Below the pieces are notes generated by a model, which searched no databases, was not told the origin of the DNA, and saw only the letters and a program-made list of their open reading frames with translations. Shown piece by piece: positions 1-8,826 of a stretch of 64,000 nt of DNA. Both the position numbers and the translations under genes were made by a program. Source of the DNA: Sphingobacterium nematocida (GTDB lineage Bacteria > Bacteroidota > Bacteroidia > Sphingobacteriales > Sphingobacteriaceae); contig NZ_FUZF01000001.1 in the NCBI RefSeq assembly GCF_900168125.1, positions 476,676-540,675 on the forward strand, given 5' to 3'. Each line of letters begins with the position of its first letter. Within the stretch, counting starts at the first letter, position 1.

Positions 1-1244
1 TTGGTATTAACATCGCTTTGTTCTTAGAGCCTTTTGCCAAATATGCAGCTCCCTCCTTACACCCTAGTGTATTCAAACGGTTTCTAGAAGATAAAGCAAT
101 GGGTGGCTTGATGATTACAGAACCGGGCTATGGTAGTGATGCGCTAAGCATGCGCACCGCCCATGAACAACAAGGAGACATATACAACATCAAAGGACAG
201 AAACATTGGCAAGGATTGACGGGTGCAGCTGACTTTTGGTTGGTTACGGCCCGCAAAACTGTAGCGAATGGAGAATTGGCTAGAGATATTGATTTCTTTG
301 TAACGGATAACAGTATCGAAGAACAAAGGATCATCGTTCAAAAGAAGTTTAATAACCTAGGCCTGTATGCTATTCCGTACGGTTTGAATGATATCGATAT
401 TAAAGTACCTTCTGAACAAAAGCTGATTGCAGAAAGTACAGGTATCAAATTGATGCTGGATACATTGCACCGTAGCAGACTGCAATTTCCAGGTATGGGA
501 ATGGGATTCATAAAACGTCTTTTGGATGAATCTCTACTGCACTGTAAAACGAGACGCGTATCTGGACAACCATTAAGCGAGATAGATGCTGTAAAGTTTC
601 AATTATCCCGCATTCAAGCTGCGTACACAATATGTTCGGCAATGTGCTCTTATAGTAGCGGCATGAGTTCTATAACAGCAGACTTATTTGGTAACGCCGT
701 CGACGCCAATAGTGTAAAAGCATTGGTTACTGATCTGATGCAGGAATCTGCACAAATAGCATTGCAGTTAGCTGGGGCCAACGGGTATCGTCTAGATCAT
801 ATTGCTGGACGTAGTGTCGTGGACAGTAGACCCTTCCAAATTTTTGAGGGCTCTAACGAGATGCTGTATTCACAGGTTGCTGATGCCATTGTTCGTATAA
901 TGCGCAAAACCAAAGTCAATAATCTACTCGAATATCTAAAAGGCTACGAGCTTACAAAAAATGCCACTGAAATATTTGGCACTATATTAAGCATCAACCT
1001 TCCTGATCAACCGAAACAACGTCAGATGGTTACATTAGGCAGAATGATTGCGCGTGTGGTGTGCTTCCAGTTTGTGGTACAATCTAACCACCTCGGTTTC
1101 AGCAATGACATGACTGAGATAACACGGCAGCATATGCAAATGGACCTGACCATGTTGGCAGGACAATGGTCTGCAGGTACTCAGGCTGATCCATTAATGG
1201 ATTATGAGGAAGGAAGCGATTGGTCAAATTTTATACATGAATAA
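1..1244 (+). CDS. Acyl-CoA dehydrogenase, 5' end outside the window
   Basis: The reading frame is open from the first complete codon (base 3), so this is the C-terminal 413 or so residues of a longer protein. It should oxidise an acyl-CoA to the enoyl-CoA with FAD and pass electrons to ETF. The family signature MITEPGYGSDAL is near the visible start, and IFEGSNEM near residue 280 carries the Glu of the usual YEG catalytic base position. About 120 residues follow that motif, a longer tail than in short-chain members. The substrate cannot be read from sequence. A strong hairpin closes the gene. Confidence 0.85.
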   Translation, partial: GINIALFLEPFAKYAAPSLHPSVFKRFLEDKAMGGLMITEPGYGSDALSMRTAHEQQGDIYNIKGQKHWQGLTGAADFWLVTARKTVANGELARDIDFFVTDNSIEEQRIIVQKKFNNLGLYAIPYGLNDIDIKVPSEQKLIAESTGIKLMLDTLHRSRLQFPGMGMGFIKRLLDESLLHCKTRRVSGQPLSEIDAVKFQLSRIQAAYTICSAMCSYSSGMSSITADLFGNAVDANSVKALVTDLMQESAQIALQLAGANGYRLDHIAGRSVVDSRPFQIFEGSNEMLYSQVADAIVRIMRKTKVNNLLEYLKGYELTKNATEIFGTILSINLPDQPKQRQMVTLGRMIARVVCFQFVVQSNHLGFSNDMTEITRQHMQMDLTMLAGQWSAGTQADPLMDYEEGSDWSNFIHE

Positions 1245-1262
1245 CAATTGGATTCGACCTTA

Positions 1263-1309
1263 AAACAAAGAATGCCTGTAAGCTATAGAGCTACAGGCAT
1301 TCTTTGTTT
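1263..1309. terminator. Hairpin terminator between convergent genes
   Basis: A perfect 18-bp stem (1263-1280 with 1292-1309) and an 11-nt loop lie between two convergent genes. The stem has an AAAC edge on one side and GTTT on the other, so it can end transcription from both directions. Confidence 0.8.
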
Positions 1310-1347
1310 CATATATCCGAGCCATTATAAATTGAAACAACTTAAAA

Positions 1348-2472
1348 TCAACTGAGATGATAGCTTTGGTTCTTAAACTCCATTGAAATGTAATACTGAT
1401 ACTTTTGTTTATCGAGTGGATAATCCCAACAACCTAAACGATGATAAATATCCCCTCCAAATCCTGATTTGAATCGATAAAGTCCATAAAGAGGATGAGA
1501 AGGATCCGCTTGAGGAGCAACTCCAAAAAAATCATATTCAGTACACCCTAGTTCTCTTGCAATTTGCATTGCTCTCCATTGCAGGGCGTATGTAGCCATA
1601 TAATTTCTATTCTCGGTTGCCGATGCTCCGTAAAGATAGGTCCCCCTATTTGCTGCTACTACCAAGAACATCGCAGCCAATGGTATTTCATCCACTTCAG
1701 CAACTAAAAGATATACATCTGCTGGCGACAGTGTATCGTTTGCACGCGCAGAAAGTACTATCTTAAAGTAATTAATATCGTGAAGAAAAAAGTTATTACG
1801 TTCGGCCGTTTGTCGATATAAATCATACCAAACATCGATACTTTCTAAACCAAGGGACTGGATACGGACTCCCTTGCGGGCGGCAAGATGGATGTTGTAT
1901 CGAGTCTTAGGTTTCATCCGAGCGAGCAACAAGTCATCATCTCTCTTCAAATTCATAAATATAGTATTTGAAGGCAAAATGTCGGTATTCGCTTTATGTA
2001 GATTCCAATGCGTTGTATTAAAATTAAGTCGCATCTCTTGAATACGTCGATCTGGTACTCCCAACCAATTGCCATGTAGATCGTAACAGTCGTCATCTTT
2101 TGCCCAATGAGATTCCCAAGATAAATCATACCGAATCATAATACAATTTTGTGGTAGATAAGAACGTAGGCTCTCGGAAAGCTGTTCTAAGAAATAACCT
2201 TGATTTTCTTCTGATGGTTCCACTTCTGGGCCGTACGGTACATACGCGATACAGTGCTCTCTATCTATTGCTTGTATAATAACCAATAAGTCACCTATCA
2301 AATAACTGGTATCCGCCGTATCGACATACAAATCAGACAACTTGGTCTGAAAATTAAAAGCTTTGGACTGTAATCCCTGTAATTTCTTAACTGCTGACCA
2401 ATACGCTGTTTGCTGAATAATCCCTGTTTTGTATAACTCTTCTACTTCCTTGTCTTGAATATCTGCTATCAT
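1348..2472 (-). CDS. FemAB/FemX-like peptidoglycan bridge aminoacyltransferase family protein
   Basis: A 374-residue protein with the double GNAT-fold pattern of FemAB/FemX proteins. The C-terminal half has YDFFGVAP (about residue 317) and GLYRFKSGFGG (about 333), the best conserved family stretch; MKPKTRYNIHLAARKGV near 190 is also typical. Family members transfer amino acids from aminoacyl-tRNA to lipid II, but many Bacteroidota members are of unknown substrate and some sit in polysaccharide clusters. No such cluster is seen here, so the family is clear and the exact reaction is not. Confidence 0.75.
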   Translation of the reverse strand: MIADIQDKEVEELYKTGIIQQTAYWSAVKKLQGLQSKAFNFQTKLSDLYVDTADTSYLIGDLLVIIQAIDREHCIAYVPYGPEVEPSEENQGYFLEQLSESLRSYLPQNCIMIRYDLSWESHWAKDDDCYDLHGNWLGVPDRRIQEMRLNFNTTHWNLHKANTDILPSNTIFMNLKRDDDLLLARMKPKTRYNIHLAARKGVRIQSLGLESIDVWYDLYRQTAERNNFFLHDINYFKIVLSARANDTLSPADVYLLVAEVDEIPLAAMFLVVAANRGTYLYGASATENRNYMATYALQWRAMQIARELGCTEYDFFGVAPQADPSHPLYGLYRFKSGFGGDIYHRLGCWDYPLDKQKYQYYISMEFKNQSYHLS

Positions 2473-2587
2473 GTCTCTTTTTTACTCCATTTGGAATAAA
2501 ATATACCGAACAGACTATAATCGATATCAATATTCCAAAAGTGGCAAACATATCCATTAATAATGGATAAAACTAGATCGTATTGTT

Positions 2588-2614
2588 GATTGAATGTTAA
2601 AAACCCCTTCAATC
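2588..2614. terminator. Possible terminator of the MFS gene
   Basis: Inverted repeat of 7 bp (2588-2594 with 2608-2614) 34 nt beyond the stop codon of the leftward MFS gene. A second small dyad (2551-2557 with 2563-2569) lies farther on. The T-run is inside the loop, not after the stem, so this is weak. Confidence 0.35.
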
Positions 2615-2648
2615 ACAATTTCAAACCTGATAGTAAACGGAGAGAACG

Positions 2649-3896
2649 TTATTTTGTCGTGGTTTTGTTTTTTGCTCCTACATAACGATCAACACCGATC
2701 ATCAATAATAATGACAAAACAACACAAACGGATACGACATAGCCTACAACATCATAATGCTCTAACATAGATGTTGGTGTCTTTTGGTAAACTATAAGGC
2801 CTGCAATTGTAGCTGCAATTCCTCCTGAAATTTGTTGTAAGGAGGACTGGATACTCATGTATGCCCCCCTGTCATGATTATCCGGTACCGCAGACAATAA
2901 TGCCATAGACGGCACCATACGACAAAGAACGCCTATTGTAATACAAGTATTCAATATCAAAACCATATAGAAAGGAATGGCTGTAAGATTAGTGTAAATT
3001 ATACAAAAGACAATAAGCCAAACACTACCGACACCAAATAATTTAAGTTTATCAATTTTGTCGCTCATCCTACCAATTAATGGCATAAATAGCAGCGATA
3101 CAACACCCGAAACCATAAATAATACAGGGAGATGTTCATCATCTACATGTAGATTGTTGACGGCAAATATGGTGGCATATGGCATCATCATAAACCCACC
3201 TAATGAGAGCAATGATGTAGTCAAAAAACCGCGTTGATAAGCTGATCGCTTAATCGTGGCTAGCAAATGATTCATCACATTTCTATTTCCACGATCCAAT
3301 TGCAAATGCTCCTTGACCGGTTTTAATAGGATGATAATACCTATCAGGATTAGTGCTGAGAAAGCAGCTATATACATAAAGGGTGCTTCCCATCCGAGAT
3401 GATTGGCGATGTATAGACCAATAGGGATTCCCAAGACCTGACTAGCACCAAACCCCATCTGAACAAAGCCCATTACACGACCACGTTTTTGTAATGGAAA
3501 AATATCAGCAATTATTGCCATGGAGATAGAGCCTATCACGCCACCGAACAGCCCTGTAATAATCCGGGCAGTAATTATTGTTGTATAACTATCCGCTAAA
3601 CCACAAAATACGGTCCCCAACACAAAGCCAACATAGAAAAAAACAAGTAGTCTCTTCCGATCAAACTTGTCTGCAAAACCTGCTGTCAACAAACCAGATA
3701 TACCGGCACTATAGGCATAGGCCGATACAATATTTCCAAAAGAAGAAGCACTGATATCCATCGATTTGACAAGCATATCCCCTAAAGGAGACATTACCAT
3801 AAAATCCAGAACAACAGTAAACTGCGTCAACGCTAACAGAAAAATAACAGTTTTTTCGTAACTTGAAAAATGAGATTGTATAGAAGCGTCTGACAT
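2649..3896 (-). CDS. MFS transporter, drug-exporter type
   Basis: A 415-residue protein with about 12 hydrophobic segments. It has the MFS motif A region GFADKFDRKRLL between segments 2 and 3 (residues 73-84) and its weaker repeat GRMSDKIDKLKL in the second half. It resembles AraJ/Bcr-like exporters, but the substrate is unknown. It lies 62 nt downstream of the dtxR-like gene on the same strand. It has its own TACTTTTG box 22 nt before the ATG, so it may be transcribed alone or with the regulator. A link to metal homeostasis is only suggested by position. Confidence 0.8.
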   Translation of the reverse strand: MSDASIQSHFSSYEKTVIFLLALTQFTVVLDFMVMSPLGDMLVKSMDISASSFGNIVSAYAYSAGISGLLTAGFADKFDRKRLLVFFYVGFVLGTVFCGLADSYTTIITARIITGLFGGVIGSISMAIIADIFPLQKRGRVMGFVQMGFGASQVLGIPIGLYIANHLGWEAPFMYIAAFSALILIGIIILLKPVKEHLQLDRGNRNVMNHLLATIKRSAYQRGFLTTSLLSLGGFMMMPYATIFAVNNLHVDDEHLPVLFMVSGVVSLLFMPLIGRMSDKIDKLKLFGVGSVWLIVFCIIYTNLTAIPFYMVLILNTCITIGVLCRMVPSMALLSAVPDNHDRGAYMSIQSSLQQISGGIAATIAGLIVYQKTPTSMLEHYDVVGYVVSVCVVLSLLLMIGVDRYVGAKNKTTTK

Positions 3897-3918
3897 AGAG
3901 TAAGCTTTTTTGAAAGCT

Positions 3919-3926
3919 CAAAAGTA
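3919..3926 (-). promoter_or_regulatory. Bacteroidota -7 box for the MFS gene
   Basis: TACTTTTG on the minus strand fits the TAnnTTTG consensus. It would place transcription start about 15-18 nt before the MFS start codon. Confidence 0.45.
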
Positions 3927-3958
3927 AGGAATATTTCGAAATTATTAGTGGAAGCTTT

Positions 3959-4615
3959 TCACCCCCTTTTTACCAAAAGACTATCACAAACCAACGATGT
4001 CAACATAACTGCTTCGCGCTCCAGGTAACTCACATGCATACTCTTATCAAAGTCCTCGATATCCTCGATACGAATGATCACTCCCAATCCCAGCTGTCTT
4101 GTGTTAAGATATTTCAAAAGAGAAGATGATGACTGACCAACGGCCATCAATTCGACCACATCTCCCACCTGACAATCACTAAGCTTCAAATAAGGAGCAG
4201 CTTCGATGTCTCCCTCTTTATTAGGAATTGGAGAACCATGTGGGTCTACGGTAGGATATCCCAGGAGTTCATCCATCTTATTAAAGAACTCGGGGGCATG
4301 TATGTGCTCTATCTGCTCAGCAATATGATGTACCTCATCCCAACCAAATCCCATTTTTTCAACCAAATACATCTCCGTCAAACGGTGCTTTCGAACTACT
4401 AGCGCTGCTTGTAACCGTCCTTGGTCTGTCAGCTTGAGAGGTTTATAGTTTTCATGGATGACAAACCCTTTTTCTGCGAGCCTTTTCATCATGCTATTAA
4501 CAGTCGGCATCTTTATATCGAGAAAGCGGCTAACCTCATTTACAGTTGCCTCCCCTTTTGTCGCGGACAACATAAATAGAGCCTTCAGATAGTTTTCCTC
4601 TATGGATGTGTTCAT
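3959..4615 (-). CDS. DtxR/MntR-family metal-dependent transcriptional repressor
   Basis: A 218-residue protein from the ATG (MNTSIEENYL); an upstream in-frame TTG is less likely because it falls within 3 nt of the promoter box. It has an N-terminal winged helix (NEVSRFLDIKMPTVNSMMKRL, about residues 26-45), then the metal-binding and dimerisation region with RKHRLTEMYL and HHIAEQIEHIHAPEF, and a C-terminal FeoA/SH3-like domain from about residue 145. Such proteins repress metal uptake genes when Mn(II) or Fe(II) is plentiful. A matching operator lies between this gene and the divergent ZIP importer. Whether it senses Mn or Fe cannot be decided. Confidence 0.9.
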   Translation of the reverse strand: MNTSIEENYLKALFMLSATKGEATVNEVSRFLDIKMPTVNSMMKRLAEKGFVIHENYKPLKLTDQGRLQAALVVRKHRLTEMYLVEKMGFGWDEVHHIAEQIEHIHAPEFFNKMDELLGYPTVDPHGSPIPNKEGDIEAAPYLKLSDCQVGDVVELMAVGQSSSSLLKYLNTRQLGLGVIIRIEDIEDFDKSMHVSYLEREAVMLTSLVCDSLLVKRG

Positions 4616-4618
4616 ACA

Positions 4619-4647
4619 CAAATCTACAAATTATTAGAGTATACAAA
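4619..4647 (-). promoter_or_regulatory. dtxR promoter, TTTG-N17-TAGATTTG
   Basis: On the minus strand a TTTG (4644-4647) is followed after 17 nt by TAGATTTG (4619-4626), a full match to the Bacteroidota -33/-7 promoter. Only 3 nt separate the -7 box from the ATG at 4615, so the mRNA should have almost no leader. Confidence 0.6.
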
Positions 4648-4668
4648 CATTTTTGTTGATAAAATTTT

Positions 4669-4684
4669 GTTAGACTAATCTAAC
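4669..4684. promoter_or_regulatory. DtxR/MntR-type operator
   Basis: GTTAGACTAATCTAAC has 6-bp perfect arms (GTTAGA/TCTAAC) and contains TTAGnCTAATCTAA-like sequence close to the known DtxR/IdeR-type consensus built on TTAG...CTAA. It lies between the dtxR-like gene and the divergent ZIP transporter gene, 49 nt before the ZIP ATG. It could let the regulator control both. The assignment is by similarity and position. Confidence 0.65.
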
Positions 4685-4732
4685 TTATTACTTTTGATAA
4701 AATAAATTAACACAGGTTAAGCAAATTACGTC

Positions 4733-5554
4733 ATGTTTGAATCCATTATTTCACTTTTAGAACAAACCAATCCAATATGGGCTGCATTTTATGCAACTAT
4801 GTTTACCTGGTTGTTGACCGCCTTAGGTGCTGCCTTCGTATTTTTCTTCAAAGGAAACCATAAAAAATTTATGGATAGCATGCTCGGATTTACTGGAGGG
4901 GTAATGGTAGCAGCCAGTATCTGGAGTTTGCTTATACCCGCTATAGACATGAGTGATGGCGAAGGATTTACAAAAGTGTTGCCTGCGGTTATTGGCTTTT
5001 TGGCCGGAGCAGCATTCCTGTTCGTATTAGACAAAGTATTGCCCCACCTACATGTCAATTTTAAACAAGTAGAAGGTATAAAAACACCGTGGCAAAAAAC
5101 AACACTACTCGTATTAGCTATTACCTTACATAACATTCCGGAAGGATTAGCTGTAGGTGTATTATTTGGTGGTGTCGCAGCGGGTATTCCTGAAGCAAGT
5201 ATCGGAGGAGCAATAGCACTCGCCATAGGTATAGGATTACAAAATTTTCCGGAGGGAATTGCTGTGGCCATGCCGCTACGTCGCATGGGGATGAGTCGTC
5301 GAAAGAGTTTTTTTTATGGGCAACTATCGGCTATTGTTGAGCCTATTGCAGGAGTTACGGGAGCAATTGCCGTAGCAGCTTTTACCCCCATGCTACCCTA
5401 CGCATTGGCTTTTGCTGCCGGAGCAATGATATTTGTTGTTGTAGAAGAAGTCATTCCCGAAGCACAACAGAATAAGAATTCCGACATGGCCACAATGGGG
5501 TTTATAGGAGGATTCATTATAATGATGACACTGGATGTGGCGTTAAGCGGCTAG
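4733..5554 (+). CDS. ZIP-family divalent metal importer
   Basis: A 273-residue membrane protein with about 8 hydrophobic segments. The two signature helices are present: TLHNIPEGLAVGV (H133, N134, E137) and GLQNFPEGIAVAMP, the residues that form the binuclear metal site in ZIP proteins. A His at HLHVN lies in the loop before the first. It moves Zn, Mn or Fe into the cytoplasm. The gene faces the dtxR-like regulator across the TTAG/CTAA dyad, which favours Mn or Fe import under that repressor over Zn. Length is normal for bacterial ZupT/GufA types. Confidence 0.9.
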   Translation: MFESIISLLEQTNPIWAAFYATMFTWLLTALGAAFVFFFKGNHKKFMDSMLGFTGGVMVAASIWSLLIPAIDMSDGEGFTKVLPAVIGFLAGAAFLFVLDKVLPHLHVNFKQVEGIKTPWQKTTLLVLAITLHNIPEGLAVGVLFGGVAAGIPEASIGGAIALAIGIGLQNFPEGIAVAMPLRRMGMSRRKSFFYGQLSAIVEPIAGVTGAIAVAAFTPMLPYALAFAAGAMIFVVVEEVIPEAQQNKNSDMATMGFIGGFIIMMTLDVALSG

Positions 5555-5564
5555 AAACATTAAA

Positions 5565-6200
5565 TCAATCTAGCTTTATTATCTTAAATTCGACAGGAAA
5601 CATCGGGTAATCTAAGCTATCGGTTTTCAATTTACTGATTTCAAGTAGAACATCCATTCCTTCATACACTTCTCCAAAAATGGTGTAATCTCCATCCAAG
5701 CGAGGTTGTCCACCGAATTTAAGATAATTTGCCCGTTGCTTTTGAGTATACTTATGGCCTTTCTTTTTTTCCAATTGGTCCAACTCTTCTTCCACGACAG
5801 CTTTACCTACAACAAAATAAATCTGATTTAAAAACGAAGCTTTTTCTGGATTATCATCTCTTCCAGCTCCTAATGCACCGACTTTATGAAAAGCTCTCTC
5901 ATCAAACTCAGGACTTAGTCTCGGCTTTACTCCTGAAAGATTAACAGCCTCTCTCCTTGCGATATCAACATCATGCTCCCCTCCTTGGACGACGAAATCG
6001 GCTATAACGCGATTAAAAAAAGATCTTGCATAAACATCATCCTTAACAGCTTTTAAAATTAAATCCCTATGTTTCGGAGTGAAATCATAAAGTAAGACTT
6101 TAATATCTCCAAATCTCGTTTGAAACACTAATCGATTGGTTTGAGCAGTTAGAGATATTGCTGAAAACAAAATAAATATCAAAAGTGGAATTATCCTCAT
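5565..6200 (-). CDS. Secreted cyclophilin-type peptidyl-prolyl isomerase
   Basis: A 211-residue protein with a signal peptide (MRIIPLLIFILFSAISLTAQ) and a cyclophilin domain. It contains SFFNRVIADFVVQGG, the R-x-x-x-x-F-x-x-Q-G-G active-site core, then SFLNQIYFVVG and GDYTIFGEVYEGMDVL, which hold the substrate-groove positions. It should catalyse proline isomerisation during folding in the periplasm. An insertion of about 40 mostly charged residues (EEELDQLEKKKGHKYTQKQR) is typical of Bacteroidota members. It ends 10 nt from the convergent ZIP gene. Confidence 0.88.
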   Translation of the reverse strand: MRIIPLLIFILFSAISLTAQTNRLVFQTRFGDIKVLLYDFTPKHRDLILKAVKDDVYARSFFNRVIADFVVQGGEHDVDIARREAVNLSGVKPRLSPEFDERAFHKVGALGAGRDDNPEKASFLNQIYFVVGKAVVEEELDQLEKKKGHKYTQKQRANYLKFGGQPRLDGDYTIFGEVYEGMDVLLEISKLKTDSLDYPMFPVEFKIIKLD

Positions 6201-6337
6201 GTATCAAATAAAATTTAAAATTAGCGATCAAGTGTCAGCAATATGTCATTTCGAATAAAATATTTCAGAGAGCCTTGCATAGTGTACAAATTACACCTAT
6301 ATTTGTGCTATCATAATTTAGGTTTATAATTGGTTAT

Positions 6338-6370
6338 AAAGGTTTTCATTCTCCCCGTTTGAAAACCTTT
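6338..6370. terminator. Hairpin between leftward genes
   Basis: A 10-bp stem AAAGGTTTTC (6338-6347) pairs with GAAAACCTTT (6361-6370), 13-nt loop. It lies just after the stop of the leftward DUF3050 gene and well before the cyclophilin start. The T-run is on the plus strand, so termination on the minus strand is plausible but not ideal. Confidence 0.5.
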
Positions 6371-6394
6371 TTTGTTATCTTTCTGATATGCCTG

Positions 6395-7165
6395 TTATTC
6401 AACAATACGGTCATAAATAGCGTCCCATAAAGCGATTCTTTTATTTAAAGCCTCTTTTGAGACCTTCTTTATAGCATCCCATTTTATTTCATCCATTCCA
6501 GCCAATTCCAAAATCATCTGCATTGCTAAAGGTCCATGCTCATCACCGTCTAATTCAATATGACGTTCAAAATAATAGATAAATTTTCTTAGATCTGTAT
6601 CGGGGAAACGAACTTGAATCTCTTTTAGTATAGCACTAAACATCCCTGGAATCAGATCCTCTCTTCCAAAAGTAAAAGCAGCAGCGACTTCGTGATCTCC
6701 TCCGTTAAAAATAATATTAAAGGTATATTCCAGAAATTCTCTTACTCGTGGATCAGCCTCTAATTGATCTATAGCACCCCCAAGCTGCTCACCCCGCTTG
6801 ATAGCAGACACAAATTGATTGATAGCAGATGTATCAGCTCCCATTGAAACCATCGCGTCCAAATACATTTCAAAATGACTTAATCTTCTCCCGTCAATGT
6901 ATTCATCTGATTCTTCGGCCAATACAATCTCATTAATAAGGTATCTTGTATTTGGATACTCCGAAGCTATCCATGGTACCTGTGTACATGTCAAACGTCC
7001 TTGTAAACTTTTCAATAAAGACATAAAATCCCATACAGCGTAGACATGCACTTCGGTAAATAGACGTAAGTCTTTAATACTATTAATTTTGGAGTATAGC
7101 GGATGTGCTAATAGTTGCGCACGTTCATCTTGGATATACGCATTAATCTCTTCGATCTTATTCAT
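6395..7165 (-). CDS. DUF3050 family protein, heme-oxygenase-like fold
   Basis: A 256-residue, all-helical protein of the DUF3050 family; start taken at ATG (MNKIEEINAYI) because an upstream TTG would overlap the promoter box. The family is predicted to share the heme oxygenase/TenA fold. Conserved-looking acidic and His residues are FTEVHVYAVWDF, RRLSHFEMYLDAM, GGDHEVAAAFTFGRED and RHIELDGDEHGPLA. The D-x-x-x-H in the last motif and the earlier Glu/His residues resemble the metal ligands of heme-oxygenase-like diiron oxidases (UndA/SznF class). Function is unknown; a metal-dependent oxidase is inference. It stands alone, divergent from the WG-repeat gene. Confidence 0.7.
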   Translation of the reverse strand: MNKIEEINAYIQDERAQLLAHPLYSKINSIKDLRLFTEVHVYAVWDFMSLLKSLQGRLTCTQVPWIASEYPNTRYLINEIVLAEESDEYIDGRRLSHFEMYLDAMVSMGADTSAINQFVSAIKRGEQLGGAIDQLEADPRVREFLEYTFNIIFNGGDHEVAAAFTFGREDLIPGMFSAILKEIQVRFPDTDLRKFIYYFERHIELDGDEHGPLAMQMILELAGMDEIKWDAIKKVSKEALNKRIALWDAIYDRIVE

Positions 7166-7168
7166 ACA

Positions 7169-7176
7169 CAAAAGTA
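7169..7176 (-). promoter_or_regulatory. -7 box next to the DUF3050 start codon
   Basis: TACTTTTG on the minus strand ends 3 nt before the ATG at 7165, the same spacing as at the dtxR-like gene. It suggests a leaderless transcript. Confidence 0.5.
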
Positions 7177-7350
7177 GGGATTCGCAGCCGTATCGCTAAA
7201 AAAAACAGTAAACTAAATTACCACTTTTTAACTCTTTAACACTCCCCTAATCACAATATTTTGATTCATAGAACAATAAAAATTAGCTGTTATCGGGGAT
7301 GAAAAATACATAAAACTATTAGCATCTTTGTGCAAGTAATGGAACTAAAA

Positions 7351-8706
7351 ATGAAAAAAATAACTTTATTTATTACAGCAGTGGTATTAAGCTGCACAAG
7401 TGCATGGGCACAATCCCAGAAGTTGTTTCGTATTGACTACCGCGTATCGACAGAATCTAACGCTACGACAACAGACAACAACAATCCACTCATGACTGCT
7501 TGGGTCAACAAAGAATACTTTAGAGTGGACAATGCTGCGTTAAGCGGAGTTATATACATCACCCATAAAAATGAAAATTCTTCCTTTGCATTAATACCAG
7601 ATTCAGAGGAATATGTTATTAATGACACCGATTCGGAAGAGGAAGAAGAACTTCTGCCTATCGAATTAGTCGCTGGAAAACAGAAAAAAATAGCTGGCTA
7701 TAATTGTAAACTAGCTCAAGTAAAAGTAGATTATGGAACAGAAGATAATGAACAAACTTTGATAGAAATCTGGTATACCGAAGATATTCCTAATCTATAT
7801 TGGGGAGAATTTATGTTTTTCAAACAACTGAAAGGAGCTGTATTATCACTAACGGTTGGGGGCAATGGATTTGTTGCCGAAAAAATACAAAATGAGACGC
7901 TGGACAACAGTTATTTTGAAGTACCAGAAAGCTACACAGAAATGACTGGTGAAGAACTAGATGCGGCCAACACACAATTAGCTGAAGACCGTTTTCTGTA
8001 CAGTGACGAGTCTGAAGCACTCTTCGGAATGAAAGATGAATCTGATAATATAATAATAGAACCATTGTATACTTACATTGGCATATTCACTGAGGATAAC
8101 GTAGCCCTGGCAATCGATAAAAACGACAAATATGGTGCAATTGATAAAAATGGCAAAGTGTTAATCCCATTTAAATATGAATACCTTAGCTATGACGAGA
8201 ATACAAAACAGTATTTATATGGTCAGAGCGAAAAATACGGTTTATTGCATAAAGATGGTAAAATCTTTATACCTGCAAAATACGATATGATTTCTTTTTT
8301 CAACCACGGGATGGCTATTGTCACAATTGGTGAGAAAAGCGGTCTAATTGACCAAAACCAAAAAATAATAGTTCCCGTTGAATACGCTTTAATTTTTGAT
8401 TATAACAAAACCAATTTTGCCACCATCGTAGATGAGGAATACGTTCTATACAACATTGCACAAAAGAAAAAAATAGGTGAAGGATATGAATTCCTCTCTC
8501 TATCCACTGATAGTAATTTGATACTAGCACAAAAGGCTGGAAAATATGGATATATCGACGAGAATGGTAAAACGATTATTCCTTTTAAATTTACTTTTGC
8601 TAATACGTTTTCGGAAAATATGGCAGCTGTAGCAGAAGACGCAGATGCTGTAGAGATATATTATATCGATAACAAAGGTCAACGCATTAACATGTCCGAA
8701 GACTAA
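7351..8706 (+). CDS. Secreted WG-repeat protein
   Basis: A 451-residue protein from MKKITLFITAVVLS, which gives a clean signal peptide ending near WAQ; upstream in-frame starts (7330 GTG, 7339 ATG) would spoil it. The first half (to about residue 215) resembles the DUF4412/GLPGLI-like family of secreted Bacteroidota proteins. The second half has at least four WG-type repeats of the form KYGAIDKNGKVLIPFKYEYL and GKYGYIDENGKTIIPFKFT, which form small beta repeats. Role unknown. A CATCTTTG at 7323-7330 may be its -7 box. A strong terminator follows, so it is a single-gene unit. Confidence 0.75.
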   Translation: MKKITLFITAVVLSCTSAWAQSQKLFRIDYRVSTESNATTTDNNNPLMTAWVNKEYFRVDNAALSGVIYITHKNENSSFALIPDSEEYVINDTDSEEEEELLPIELVAGKQKKIAGYNCKLAQVKVDYGTEDNEQTLIEIWYTEDIPNLYWGEFMFFKQLKGAVLSLTVGGNGFVAEKIQNETLDNSYFEVPESYTEMTGEELDAANTQLAEDRFLYSDESEALFGMKDESDNIIIEPLYTYIGIFTEDNVALAIDKNDKYGAIDKNGKVLIPFKYEYLSYDENTKQYLYGQSEKYGLLHKDGKIFIPAKYDMISFFNHGMAIVTIGEKSGLIDQNQKIIVPVEYALIFDYNKTNFATIVDEEYVLYNIAQKKKIGEGYEFLSLSTDSNLILAQKAGKYGYIDENGKTIIPFKFTFANTFSENMAAVAEDADAVEIYYIDNKGQRINMSED

Positions 8707-8716
8707 TTAATATTTA

Positions 8717-8759
8717 AATCTCCACTATGCTATTCTTATTAAATAGCATAGTGGAGATT
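8717..8759 (+). terminator. Terminator after the WG-repeat gene
   Basis: A perfect 18-bp stem (8717-8734 with 8742-8759) with a 7-nt loop, 11 nt beyond the stop codon. The long perfect stem is the evidence; a T-run after it is poor. Confidence 0.7.
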
Positions 8760-8826
8760 CTACCCCATTTCAACAGAAAGCTTTATATTCGTTAACTTAT
8801 TTTCACAAAATCGGGACGACTTTAGC

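Noticed and set aside
7330..7350. Upstream GTG/ATG starts for the WG-repeat gene
   Set aside because: They overlap the promoter-like box and add residues before a good signal peptide.
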